From Streptomyces sp. NBC_01255 (GTDB lineage: Bacteria > Actinomycetota > Actinomycetes > Streptomycetales > Streptomycetaceae): DNA of 64,000 nt. Below are positions 41,633 to 49,159 of this stretch, piece after piece; the first letter of the stretch is position 1, and every line of letters begins with the position of its first letter. The stretch spans positions 6,386,001-6,450,000 of the forward strand of contig NZ_CP108474.1 of the NCBI RefSeq assembly GCF_036226445.1, given 5' to 3'. The notes beneath the pieces are model-generated. The model was not told where the DNA came from. It worked only from the letters and a program-made list of their open reading frames with translations, and did not search any database. The position numbers and the translations under genes were made by a program.

Positions 41633-43507
41633 TCAGACGAGTACGCCCGCGAGCAGCGAGGCCGTCAGCGCGGCCCCCTCCGTCGTCAGCACCGACTCGG
41701 GGTGGAACTGCACCCCGGCGAAGCCCGGTCCGCGCAGCGCGTGGACCTCGTCGGTCTCCGGGTCCCGGCTGACCTCGATCCGGTGCAGAGCGAGCTCCGT
41801 CGCCGCCCGGTCGTCGCAGCGGGCCGTGAAGCTGTTGTAGAAGCCGACCGTCTGCTCCTGCCCGAACAGGTCGATCCGCAACTGGGCCCCCTGGAACGGG
41901 GTCCGCTTGCGGACGATCTCCAGGCCCAGCTCCGCGGCGATCAGCTCGTGCCCCAGGCACACCCCGAGCAGCCCGTGCCGGTGGTCCCGCACCAGCTCCG
42001 CCGTCAGGCCGCGCAGGAAGCGCATCTTCGGGTCGGCGGCGTCCGCGGGGTCGCCCGGACCGGGACCGAGCACCACCGGCCCCTCGTGGGCGAGGGCCAG
42101 TTCCCGCAGCCCCGGCTCGTCGTAGCGGAGGACGGACACCTCAAGGCCCGAGGAGCGCAGGACGTGCGCGAGCATGGCCGTGAAGGTGTCCTCGGCGTCG
42201 ATCACCAGCGCGTGCCCGGACAGCTCCGCCGACTGCACCTGCATCTTCAGCCAGAACGGCGCCAGATCGGCCCGCCGCGCGTCCAGAGCGGCCCGTACGC
42301 GCGGATCGTCGGCCAGGCGCGCGGGCGCCGGAGCCGACGGGTCCGCCGCCGGACGGCCCTCCCGCACCCCGAGCGCGGTCAGCACCCCGGCGGCCTTGGC
42401 GTGGGTCTCGGCGACCTCGCCGGCGGGGTCGGAATGCCGGACGAGGGTCGCTCCGACCGGCACCCGCAGCTTTCCCTCCCGGGAGATGTCCGCGGTACGG
42501 ATCAGAATGGGCGAGTCCAGCGTCTGTGCCCCGTTCTCGTCCGTACCGAGCAGGGCGAGCGCCCCCGCGTAGTAGCCGCGCCCGCCGGTCTCGTGACGCT
42601 CGATCACCCGGCAGGCGTTCTGCACCGGAGAGCCGGTCACGGTCGCCGCGAACATCGTCTCCCGCAGCACCTCCCGCACGTCCAGCGTGGAGCGGCCCCG
42701 CAACTCGTACTCGGTGTGCGCGAGATGGGCCATCTCCTTCAGCCGTGGGCCGATCACCACCCCGCCCATGTCGCCCACCGTGCACATCATCTTCAGCTCC
42801 TCGTCCACCACCATGGAGAGCTCCTCGGTCTCCTTGCGGTCGGCGAGGAAGGCGAGCAGGTCCTCGGGGGTCGGCGCGGCGCCGGCCGGGTAGCGGTACG
42901 TGCCGCTGATCGGGTTCATCACGACCGTGCCGCCCGTCATCCGCACGTGCACCTCGGGACTCGCCCCGACGAGCGTCCGGTCGCCGGTGTGCACGACGAA
43001 CGTCCAGTACGCGCCCCGCTCGCCCGCGAGCAGCCGCCGGAACAGGGCGAGAGCGTCGGCCCGCCCGAAGCCCGGGATCTCCCCGGTGTAGGTGCGCCGG
43101 ATGACGAAGTTCGCGCCCTCGCCGGAACCGATCTCCTCGTCGATGACCCGCCGCACGGTCCCGGCGTACTCCTCGTCGGAGACGTCGAACCGGCCGCCCT
43201 CGACGCTCACGTCGTGCGCGGGCAGCTGCGCGAGCGCCTCCGCGAGCGGCAGCTCGTACACCTCGTCCGCGACGAGCACGGAGAGCGGGGTGCCGTCGTC
43301 CCGCACGTCGAAGCCGCGTTCCCGGATCTGCCGGAAGGGCACGAGCGCGAGTGTCGGAAGCGGGCCCACGGGCAGCTCGGCGAGGCGCTCGGCCTCGTGG
43401 ACCCGGCCGATCAGCACCTCGACGGTGTCGTGGTCACGGCCGGGGGTGCGCCTGCGCAGCAGGGCGAAGGGCGGGCAGGAGTCGTCCAGGAGACGGGAGA
43501 GGTCCAT
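41633..43507 (-). CDS. trpEG: Anthranilate synthase, fused TrpE-TrpG
   Basis: A 624-aa single-chain enzyme making anthranilate from chorismate and glutamine. The N-terminal ~430 residues are the chorismate-binding domain (GASPEVHVRM, PISGTYRYP, DEELKMMCTVGDMGG, TVTGSPVQNACRVIE, RGYYAGALALLG). The C-terminal ~195 residues are a class I glutaminase with nucleophile in GVCLGHELIAAELG, VGFYNSFTARC and the His-Glu pair in GVQFHPES. The elbow reads CLGHE where TrpG usually has CLGHQ. PhzE-type enzymes share the layout, but no phenazine genes are near and a Trp attenuator controls it, so anthranilate synthase is favoured. Confidence 0.93.
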   Translation of the reverse strand: MDLSRLLDDSCPPFALLRRRTPGRDHDTVEVLIGRVHEAERLAELPVGPLPTLALVPFRQIRERGFDVRDDGTPLSVLVADEVYELPLAEALAQLPAHDVSVEGGRFDVSDEEYAGTVRRVIDEEIGSGEGANFVIRRTYTGEIPGFGRADALALFRRLLAGERGAYWTFVVHTGDRTLVGASPEVHVRMTGGTVVMNPISGTYRYPAGAAPTPEDLLAFLADRKETEELSMVVDEELKMMCTVGDMGGVVIGPRLKEMAHLAHTEYELRGRSTLDVREVLRETMFAATVTGSPVQNACRVIERHETGGRGYYAGALALLGTDENGAQTLDSPILIRTADISREGKLRVPVGATLVRHSDPAGEVAETHAKAAGVLTALGVREGRPAADPSAPAPARLADDPRVRAALDARRADLAPFWLKMQVQSAELSGHALVIDAEDTFTAMLAHVLRSSGLEVSVLRYDEPGLRELALAHEGPVVLGPGPGDPADAADPKMRFLRGLTAELVRDHRHGLLGVCLGHELIAAELGLEIVRKRTPFQGAQLRIDLFGQEQTVGFYNSFTARCDDRAATELALHRIEVSRDPETDEVHALRGPGFAGVQFHPESVLTTEGAALTASLLAGVLV

Positions 43508-43563
43508 GGGGCGGGTCGTTCCTTCCGAGGGGGAGTGCGGAGAGGAACGGCCCGGGTACGAGA

Positions 43564-43587
43564 AAAGGCCGCCCCTCGGGCGGCCTT
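43564..43587 (-). terminator. Attenuator hairpin in the trpEG leader
   Basis: Perfect 10-bp stem AAGGCCGCCC/GGGCGGCCTT with a 3-nt loop, followed in the transcript by TTTC. It starts 25 nt after the leader peptide stop and ends 57 nt before the trpEG ATG. Its 5' arm can alternatively pair with GGCGGCC at 43625-43619 inside the leader peptide codons, giving an antiterminator. Confidence 0.85.
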
Positions 43588-43612
43588 CGCGTGTCAGTCG
43601 GTGTACGCGCGA

Positions 43613-43669
43613 TCAGTGGGCCGCCGGATGAGCGGTCCACCACCAGTTCTGGATCTGCGGCGCGAACAT
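43613..43669 (-). CDS. trpL: trp leader peptide (18 aa, Trp-Trp-Trp)
   Basis: MFAPQIQNWWWTAHPAAH followed by TGA. Three adjacent Trp codons at positions 9-11 in an 18-codon ORF just before an intrinsic terminator are the hallmark of ribosome-mediated attenuation. When Trp-tRNA is short the ribosome stalls on the TGG run. The codons for Pro-Ala-Ala (GGCGGCC, 43625-43619) are then free to pair with the 5' arm of the terminator, so trpEG is transcribed. A TACAGT -10 hexamer 6 nt before the ATG suggests a leaderless leader peptide mRNA. It is a well-known type of trp leader in streptomycetes. Confidence 0.88.
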   Translation of the reverse strand: MFAPQIQNWWWTAHPAAH

Positions 43670-43675
43670 GCGAGC

Positions 43676-43681
43676 ACTGTA
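43676..43681 (-). promoter_or_regulatory. -10 element of the trpL-trpEG promoter
   Basis: TACAGT on the minus strand, with 6 nt between it and the leader peptide ATG, places the transcription start at or next to the ATG. A clear -35 was not found. Confidence 0.45.
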
Positions 43682-43710
43682 ACCCAGCAGGAACGCGACG
43701 GGCCACGGAA

Positions 43711-43754
43711 ACGGGGCCCGTTCCACACCGCGGACGGTGCGGAACGGGCCCCGT
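43711..43754 (-). terminator. Terminator of the amidase gene
   Basis: Perfect 14-bp stem ACGGGGCCCGTTCC/GGAACGGGCCCCGT (43711-43724 with 43741-43754) with a 16-nt loop that itself contains CACCG/CGGTG. Located 17 nt after the amidase stop and just upstream of the trpL promoter. Confidence 0.85.
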
Positions 43755-43770
43755 GGGCGTGCCGGCCCGA

Positions 43771-46593
43771 TCAGACGATCAGGTTGTAGATGCCCCAGCC
43801 GCCACCGACGCGGACGCGGGTGGCGTACGGGTTCGGGTAGCCGTTCGTGTTCTTGTAGAACCACAGGTCGCCGGCGGCGTCCCGGGCGATCAGGTCAGGC
43901 TTGCCGTCGAGGTCGAGGTCGCTCGGGCCGACCATGACGTTGTAGGTGTTCCAGCCGCCGCCGACCTGGCCACGGGTGGCGAACGGGTTCGGCGAGCCGC
44001 CCGTGTTCTTGTACAGCCACAGCACGCCGGTCTTGTCGCGGGCGATCAGGTCGGGCTTGCCGTCCCCGGTCATGTCCCCGGTGCTGATCAGCTCGTTGTA
44101 GATGTTCCAGCCGCCGCCGACCCGGACGCGGGTCGCGAAGGGGTTCGGGGAGGCGCCCGTGTTCGTGTACAGCCACAGCACGCCGGTCTTGTCGCGGGCG
44201 ATCAGGTCCGGCCGGCCGTCGGCGTTCATGTCGCGAGCGCCGAGGAGCTTGTCGTAGACGTTCCAGCCGGCGCCGACCCGAAGGCGGCTCGCGAACGGCG
44301 CGGAGGGGTTGCCGCTGCCCCGGTAGTACCAGAGCACGCCGTCCTTGTCCCGGGCGACGGCGTCACCGGTGCCGTCGGCACGGAACGCGGTCATCGGGGT
44401 GATCATGTTGTACGCGTCCCAGCCGGGGCCGACCCGGTACCGGTTCAGGAACGCGCCCTTGCCGGTGCCCTGGTACTGCCAGAGCACACCGGCGGCGTCA
44501 CGGGCGAGGACGTTGTAGCGGTTGGTGGCGTTCACCGCCGGGGCCGCGGCGGACTCGACGACGTCCGAGGCCTTCACCCACGCCATGCGGTGGTTGTAGC
44601 GGATCGGGATGTACATGTCGGTGCCGACGACGTTCGTCTGGGCGGAGCCGAAGTAGTCGTCGCCCTTGACCGCCGGGCCTGCCTTCACGTACGCGCCGCC
44701 GTCGCCGAAGGCGTACTTCGACAGGTAGTTCGGGTCGTCGGTGGGGGCGGTGACGCCGCCGGTGCCGGGGTACGCGGCCTTCTCGGGGAAGGCGCGGCCG
44801 TAGATCAGCGGGGTCTTGCCGGGCGCGGCCTTGAGGACCCGCTGCGCGCTGTCCTTGACGACGGACGTGTACTGGCCGCCCGGGTTGGAGAACCAGGCCT
44901 TCTGACCGCGATACCAGATGGCGGTCCAGTTGGTCCGGGACTCGGCGACGACGTAGGTGCCGCCGACCGGGACCTTGTTCGCCCAGTTGGAGCCGTACTG
45001 CCAGCCGTCCGAGAAGTACGGATCGGTCAGCGCCTTGGCCTGGTCGGCCACGGGCTCCGAGTACAGGTAGCCGAAGTTCACCGGAAGCGGGACGGTCGTC
45101 TTGGTGACGATCGTCTTGTCGGGGAGCTCCTCCCTGTACTTCATCGCCTGCTGGTTCGCCGAGGTGAACGGCGGGACGACACGGACCAGCTGGCCGGGCT
45201 GGAGCAGACCGCCGGCGCTGCCGGCACCGGTCGGCGCGCCGAGGAGGGACATGTAGTGGTTCCAGTCCCAGAACGGACCGGCGTCCCAGTGCATCCCCGC
45301 GACCTTGGCGTTGATGTGGCCCGCGATCTCGTCGTGGCCGATGATGTGCTCACGGTCCAGCGGAATCCCGTACTGGGCGGCGAGGTACTTCACCAGCTTG
45401 GCGGAGGACTCGTACTGGGGCTCGGTGTACCAGTAGCCGTCCCGGATGGCGAAGCCCTCGTGCTCGACGCCGATGTCGTGCATGTTGTCGGACCAGTTGC
45501 CCGCGTGCCACGCGATATTCTTGTTCTCGACCATCTGGGTGACCAGACCGTCGTTGGCGCGGATCAGATAGTGGGCACTGCCCTTGGCGGTCGCGCTCTG
45601 GAAGGTCGCGATGGTGCCGTCGTAGCTGCCCTCGGTGTCGTGGATGACGATCCGGCTGATGTCCAGCTGCGTGCCCTTGGCACGATTGGCGAGGGTGTAG
45701 TTCCGCTGTCCGGTGCTCGGAACCTCCGCCGGACGGAAGTCGCAGACGAGGCCGGTGGGCGGGCACTCGGGGGTCGGGAGCGCCGTGGTGCTCGCGAAGG
45801 CCGCGGCCAGCGGCACGTTCGACGGCTTGACCGGCTCGACCGCCGGGTCCGCCGACAGCGCGACCGACTCGCCGTCCGTGGTGAGCGCGCGCTCGCCCGT
45901 CCGGATCGACTCGAAGACGCGCTTCGCGAAGAGGTCGGCGCTCTTCTTGTTCGGCGACTGGCTGTAGCGCGCCACGGCCGGGTACCAAACACCCGGGTCG
46001 TCGGAGAGCTCGGCGCCCGCCTGCTTCTGGTACTCGGCGAGCAGTGCGGCACCGGCGCGGATGGAGGCGTTGGTGTCGTTCTGGACGGCCTCGGCGGAGC
46101 TGTCGATCAGCCCGGCCGCCTTGTCCAGGGTGTGAAGCCGCGGGTCGTCGGTGTCGACGGTCTCCTTCGGCAGGGCGGCCAGAGCCTTGGCCTTGTCGAA
46201 AGTCTTCTCGATCTCGGCCTTGCCGCTCGCGTTCAGGTGCGCGAGGCGCTCCTCGTCGGAGGGCTGCTCGATGTCCTCGGCGTCCACGTCCGTGAGGCCC
46301 ATGACGTTGTACGCGCCGGTCGTGCTCGGCTGCCCGTCGTGCGACTCCCACCGCGTCTGGCGGTACGACACCGCCATCAGCACGCTCTGCGGCACATCGA
46401 ACTCGCGCGCCGCGTTTGCGAACTGCGACTGGAGGGAAACGTCCCCAGCAGCAGCCTTGGCGTCGCCCGTCGCGCCGAGGAGGCCCGGCGAGGCGACCGC
46501 GATGGTGCCGATCGTGGCGGTGGCGACGACCGCTGCCGCCGCTCCGTACATGAGTCGTTTCTTCTTGCGGTCCCTGCGGTGCCCCTGGGTCAC
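43771..46593 (-). CDS. Secreted N-acetylmuramoyl-L-alanine amidase (PGRP/Amidase_2) with C-terminal FG-GAP-like repeats
   Basis: A 940-aa exported protein. A basic N-terminus and signal/anchor (about 15-40) are followed by a helical domain (60-230), the Amidase_2/PGRP domain at about 300-480 with zinc-type residues in IVIHDTEGSYDG, IGVEHEGF, IIGHDEIAGH and MHWDAGPFW, then SH3-like segments (500-700). The last ~240 residues hold about five repeats of ~52 aa with the calcium-binding-like DMNADGRPDLIARD/LWLY pattern of FG-GAP (VCBS) propellers. GTG at 46593 has AGGGG 6 nt upstream. It should cleave wall stem peptides; the repeats may bind sugars or wall polymers. Confidence 0.9.
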   Translation of the reverse strand: MTQGHRRDRKKKRLMYGAAAAVVATATIGTIAVASPGLLGATGDAKAAAGDVSLQSQFANAAREFDVPQSVLMAVSYRQTRWESHDGQPSTTGAYNVMGLTDVDAEDIEQPSDEERLAHLNASGKAEIEKTFDKAKALAALPKETVDTDDPRLHTLDKAAGLIDSSAEAVQNDTNASIRAGAALLAEYQKQAGAELSDDPGVWYPAVARYSQSPNKKSADLFAKRVFESIRTGERALTTDGESVALSADPAVEPVKPSNVPLAAAFASTTALPTPECPPTGLVCDFRPAEVPSTGQRNYTLANRAKGTQLDISRIVIHDTEGSYDGTIATFQSATAKGSAHYLIRANDGLVTQMVENKNIAWHAGNWSDNMHDIGVEHEGFAIRDGYWYTEPQYESSAKLVKYLAAQYGIPLDREHIIGHDEIAGHINAKVAGMHWDAGPFWDWNHYMSLLGAPTGAGSAGGLLQPGQLVRVVPPFTSANQQAMKYREELPDKTIVTKTTVPLPVNFGYLYSEPVADQAKALTDPYFSDGWQYGSNWANKVPVGGTYVVAESRTNWTAIWYRGQKAWFSNPGGQYTSVVKDSAQRVLKAAPGKTPLIYGRAFPEKAAYPGTGGVTAPTDDPNYLSKYAFGDGGAYVKAGPAVKGDDYFGSAQTNVVGTDMYIPIRYNHRMAWVKASDVVESAAAPAVNATNRYNVLARDAAGVLWQYQGTGKGAFLNRYRVGPGWDAYNMITPMTAFRADGTGDAVARDKDGVLWYYRGSGNPSAPFASRLRVGAGWNVYDKLLGARDMNADGRPDLIARDKTGVLWLYTNTGASPNPFATRVRVGGGWNIYNELISTGDMTGDGKPDLIARDKTGVLWLYKNTGGSPNPFATRGQVGGGWNTYNVMVGPSDLDLDGKPDLIARDAAGDLWFYKNTNGYPNPYATRVRVGGGWGIYNLIV
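43786..44340 (-). repeat. Tandem ~156-bp coding repeats
   Basis: The end of the amidase gene contains tandem units of about 156 bp encoding the FG-GAP-like repeats. Two of the units share long near-identical stretches (around 43880-43930, 44035-44085 and 44190-44240), recent enough to allow copy-number change by recombination. Confidence 0.75.
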
Positions 46594-46747
46594 GCCCACC
46601 CCTGTGATTCGACTGTCAACTAGTGAAACGGGCCAGAGGGTAACACCACCCGAAGGCATGAAGATCGGTGACGGACATTTCGGGCGCGCGTCTCAGCCAC
46701 TGGGCAGGGGGACGAGATCGGGCGAAGGACCCCGTAATGTTGTGCGC

Positions 46748-48100
46748 GTGACCGTGAACGCTGATACCCACGCCGTCGCCAAGGCGACCTGGCGAGACCT
46801 GCCCGCGGCGCAGCAGCCCGAGTACCCCGATGCCGAGGCTCTGCGCGATGTGATCGCGGACCTCGAGTCGTATCCTCCGCTCGTCTTCGCCGGCGAGTGC
46901 GACCAGCTGCGCGCCCGGATGGGAGCCGTCGCCCGTGGCGAGGCGTTCCTGCTCCAGGGCGGCGACTGCGCCGAGGCCTTCGACGCCGTGTCCGCCGACC
47001 ACATCAGGGCCAAGCTCAAGACGCTGCTCCAGATGAGCGCCGTCCTCACCTACGCGGCCTCCGTGCCCGTGGTGAAGGTCGGCCGTATCGCCGGCCAGTA
47101 CTCGAAGCCCCGCTCCAAGGGCACCGAGACCCGTGACGGCGTGACCCTGCCGACGTACCGGGGCGACTCGGTCAACGGCTTCGACTTCAACGAGAAGTCC
47201 CGCGTCCCGGACCCCGAGCGCCTGAAGCGGATGTACAACGCCTCCGCCTCCACGCTCAACCTGGTGCGCGCCTTCACCACCGGTGGCTACGCCGACCTGC
47301 GCCAGGTGCACGCCTGGAACCAGGACTTCGTGAAGTCGTCCCCCTCGGGCCAGCGCTACGAGCAGCTGGCGCGGGAGATCGACAACGCGCTGAACTTCAT
47401 GAAGGCCTGTGGCACCGACCCGGCCGAGTTCAAGGCCGTCGAGTTCTACGCCTCCCACGAGGCGCTGCTGCTCGACTACGAGGGCGCCCTGACCCGTACG
47501 GACTCGCGCACCGGCAAGCTGTACGACACCTCCGGCCACATGGTCTGGATCGGTGAGCGCACCCGCCAGCTCGATCACGCCCACATCGAGTTCGCCTCGC
47601 GGATCGCGAACCCGATCGGCATCAAGCTGGGCCCGACCACCTCGGTGGACGAGGCGCTGACGTACATCGACCGGCTCGACCCGGAGCGCGAGGCGGGCCG
47701 ACTGACCTTCATCGTCCGCATGGGCGCCGACAAGGTCCGCGACAAGCTCCCCGAGCTCGTCGAGAAGGTCACCGCCTCGGGCGCGGTCGTCGCCTGGGTC
47801 ACCGACCCGATGCACGGCAACACCTTCGAGGCCGCCTCCGGCCACAAGACGCGCCGTTTCGACGACGTGCTCGACGAGGTCAAGGGCTTCTTCGAGGTCC
47901 ACAAGGCCCTCGGCACCCACCCCGGCGGCATCCACGTCGAGCTCACCGGTGACGACGTCACCGAGTGCGTGGGCGGCGGCGACGAGATCTTCGTCGACGA
48001 CCTGCACCAGCGCTACGAGACGGCCTGCGACCCGCGCCTCAACCGCAGCCAGTCGCTCGACCTGGCGTTCCTCGTCGCGGAGATGTACCGCGACCAGTGA
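46748..48100 (+). CDS. aroH: Class II 3-deoxy-7-phosphoheptulonate (DAHP) synthase
   Basis: First enzyme of the shikimate pathway, joining phosphoenolpyruvate and erythrose-4-phosphate. The 450-aa sequence is the plant-like class II type: LLQGGDCAEAF, GRIAGQYSKPRS, WNQDFVKSSPSG, FYASHEALLLDYE, GIKLGPTTSVDEAL, WVTDPMHGNT, GGIHVELTGDDVTEC and NRSQSLDLAFLVAEM (metal and substrate residues). The GTG at 46748 gives the usual MTVNA start; a GTG at 46742 is also in frame. No ribosome site is obvious. Monocistronic, divergent from the amidase gene and closed by a perfect hairpin. The trpEG gene is a nearby pathway partner. Confidence 0.96.
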   Translation: MTVNADTHAVAKATWRDLPAAQQPEYPDAEALRDVIADLESYPPLVFAGECDQLRARMGAVARGEAFLLQGGDCAEAFDAVSADHIRAKLKTLLQMSAVLTYAASVPVVKVGRIAGQYSKPRSKGTETRDGVTLPTYRGDSVNGFDFNEKSRVPDPERLKRMYNASASTLNLVRAFTTGGYADLRQVHAWNQDFVKSSPSGQRYEQLAREIDNALNFMKACGTDPAEFKAVEFYASHEALLLDYEGALTRTDSRTGKLYDTSGHMVWIGERTRQLDHAHIEFASRIANPIGIKLGPTTSVDEALTYIDRLDPEREAGRLTFIVRMGADKVRDKLPELVEKVTASGAVVAWVTDPMHGNTFEAASGHKTRRFDDVLDEVKGFFEVHKALGTHPGGIHVELTGDDVTECVGGGDEIFVDDLHQRYETACDPRLNRSQSLDLAFLVAEMYRDQ

Positions 48101-48121
48101 CGTGATCAGTCGGTAGGTACC

Positions 48122-48168
48122 TACGACGATGGGGCGCGGATCCATGTGATCCGCGCCCCATCGTCGTA
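48122..48168 (+). terminator. Terminator after DAHP synthase
   Basis: Perfect 21-bp stem (48122-48142 with 48148-48168) and 5-nt loop CATGT; the longest uninterrupted stem in the window. Confidence 0.92.
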
Positions 48169-48199
48169 TCCAGGGCTTTTGAGGCTCCGGCCCGCCGGG

Positions 48200-48218
48200 T
48201 AAGGTTAGGTAAACCTAA
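48200..48218 (+). promoter_or_regulatory. Iron box (DmdR/IdeR-type operator) upstream of bfd
   Basis: TAAGGTTAGGTAAACCTAA closely matches the DtxR-family iron box TTAGGTTAGGCTAACCTAA used by Streptomyces DmdR1. It lies 26 bp before the bfd GTG, where it would overlap the promoter, so repression by Fe(II)-DmdR under iron sufficiency is expected. Confidence 0.85.
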
Positions 48219-48243
48219 TCGATCTCGGCGGGAGGTGAACCGC

Positions 48244-48483
48244 GTGTACGTCTGCTCATGCTTCGGTGTCACGGAGAAGCAGGTCAAGCAGCACGCGGAC
48301 GCGGGCGCCTGCACGCCGCGCCAGATCGCCTCGGCCTGCAAGGCCGGAACGGACTGCGGCTCCTGTGTCCGCCGTATCCAGGCCATCCTGGGGCGTGGCA
48401 ACTGCCCCCGCCGTGACCTCGTCGACCAGGGCATGCCGGCCCTGACGGCCGAGACCGTCACGGAGCTCGGCGAAGCCGCCTAG
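48244..48483 (+). CDS. bfd: Bacterioferritin-associated ferredoxin (BFD-like [2Fe-2S] protein)
   Basis: A 79-aa [2Fe-2S] protein with the BFD cluster ligands CSC near residue 4-6 and DCGSC about 34 residues later. In other bacteria Bfd docks on bacterioferritin and delivers electrons to release stored iron. GTG at 48244 is chosen over GTG 48235 because GGGAGG lies 8 nt upstream. The product would be made in iron starvation through the iron box, consistent with mobilising stored iron. It is convergent with bfr, with only 24 bp between their stops. Confidence 0.9.
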   Translation: MYVCSCFGVTEKQVKQHADAGACTPRQIASACKAGTDCGSCVRRIQAILGRGNCPRRDLVDQGMPALTAETVTELGEAA

Positions 48484-48499
48484 CCGCCTAGCCGCCTAG
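48476..48499. repeat. Three tandem copies of an 8-bp unit at the bfd stop
   Basis: CCGCCTAG repeated three times without change (48476-48483, 48484-48491, 48492-48499). Since 8 is not a multiple of three, the TAGs fall in all three frames, and the first is the bfd stop codon. Confidence 0.85.
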
Positions 48500-48507
48500 A
48501 GCAAGCC

Positions 48508-48984
48508 CTAGCTCGGCTGCTCGATCAGGGTCGAGATGTAGAGCGCCTCGCCCAGGGACTCGATCAGCTCCAGCTGCGTGTCCAGGTAGTCGATGTGGTG
48601 CTCCTCGTCGGCGAGGATCTCCTCGAAGAGGTTGGCGGACGTGATGTCCCCCTTGGCGCGCATGACCTCGATCCCGCGCTTGAGACGGTCGATCGCCTCC
48701 ACCTCGACCTGGCGGTCCGCCTGGAACATCTCGGTGATCGTCTGGCCGACCCGGACATGGAAGAGCCGCTGGTAGTTCGGCAGACCGTCGAGCATCAGGA
48801 TGCGCTCGGTGATCTTGTCCGCGTGCTTCATCTCATCGATGGACTCTTCACGGGTGTATTTGGCGAGCTTCGTCCACCCCTTGTTGTCCTGGATGCGATA
48901 GTGCAGCCAGTACTGGTTGATGGCCGTCAGCTCGCCGGTCAGCTGCTCGTTGAGAAACTCGAGGACCTCGGGGTCGCCCTGCAT
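48508..48984 (-). CDS. bfr: Bacterioferritin
   Basis: Iron-storage 24-mer subunit, 158 aa. Ferroxidase ligands Glu18 (LTGELTAINQYW), Glu51 and His54 (EESIDEMKHADK), plus the later Glu and EEILADEEHHIDYL residues, are present, and Met52 is the heme ligand. ATG at 48984 has AAGGAG upstream with good spacing. Convergent with bfd. No iron box was found on its own promoter side, so bfr and bfd are probably regulated in opposite ways. Confidence 0.96.
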   Translation of the reverse strand: MQGDPEVLEFLNEQLTGELTAINQYWLHYRIQDNKGWTKLAKYTREESIDEMKHADKITERILMLDGLPNYQRLFHVRVGQTITEMFQADRQVEVEAIDRLKRGIEVMRAKGDITSANLFEEILADEEHHIDYLDTQLELIESLGEALYISTLIEQPS

Positions 48985-49159
48985 CGCAGAGGCTCCTTCC
49001 ACTTCCACGTTGCGTGTCTGTGCCGTCACTGGGCAGGATGGCCGCATCCTCGCACCCCGAATGGGGGGCGTCCAGTAAGTGCAGGCTTAGTGGGAGTTGC
49101 CCGAATCCTGGACGGGTGGGAGGTTGCCTGGTCATGACCACCCCTCGCCGTCTGTCACC

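Noticed and set aside
41633..43507. Phenazine-type PhzE instead of anthranilate synthase
   Set aside because: Same domain order, but no other phenazine genes are present and a tryptophan attenuator controls the gene.
43351..46623. 1090-codon open frame on the plus strand
   Set aside because: Antisense shadow of the amidase gene, whose zinc-ligand motifs, signal and repeats are clear on the minus strand.
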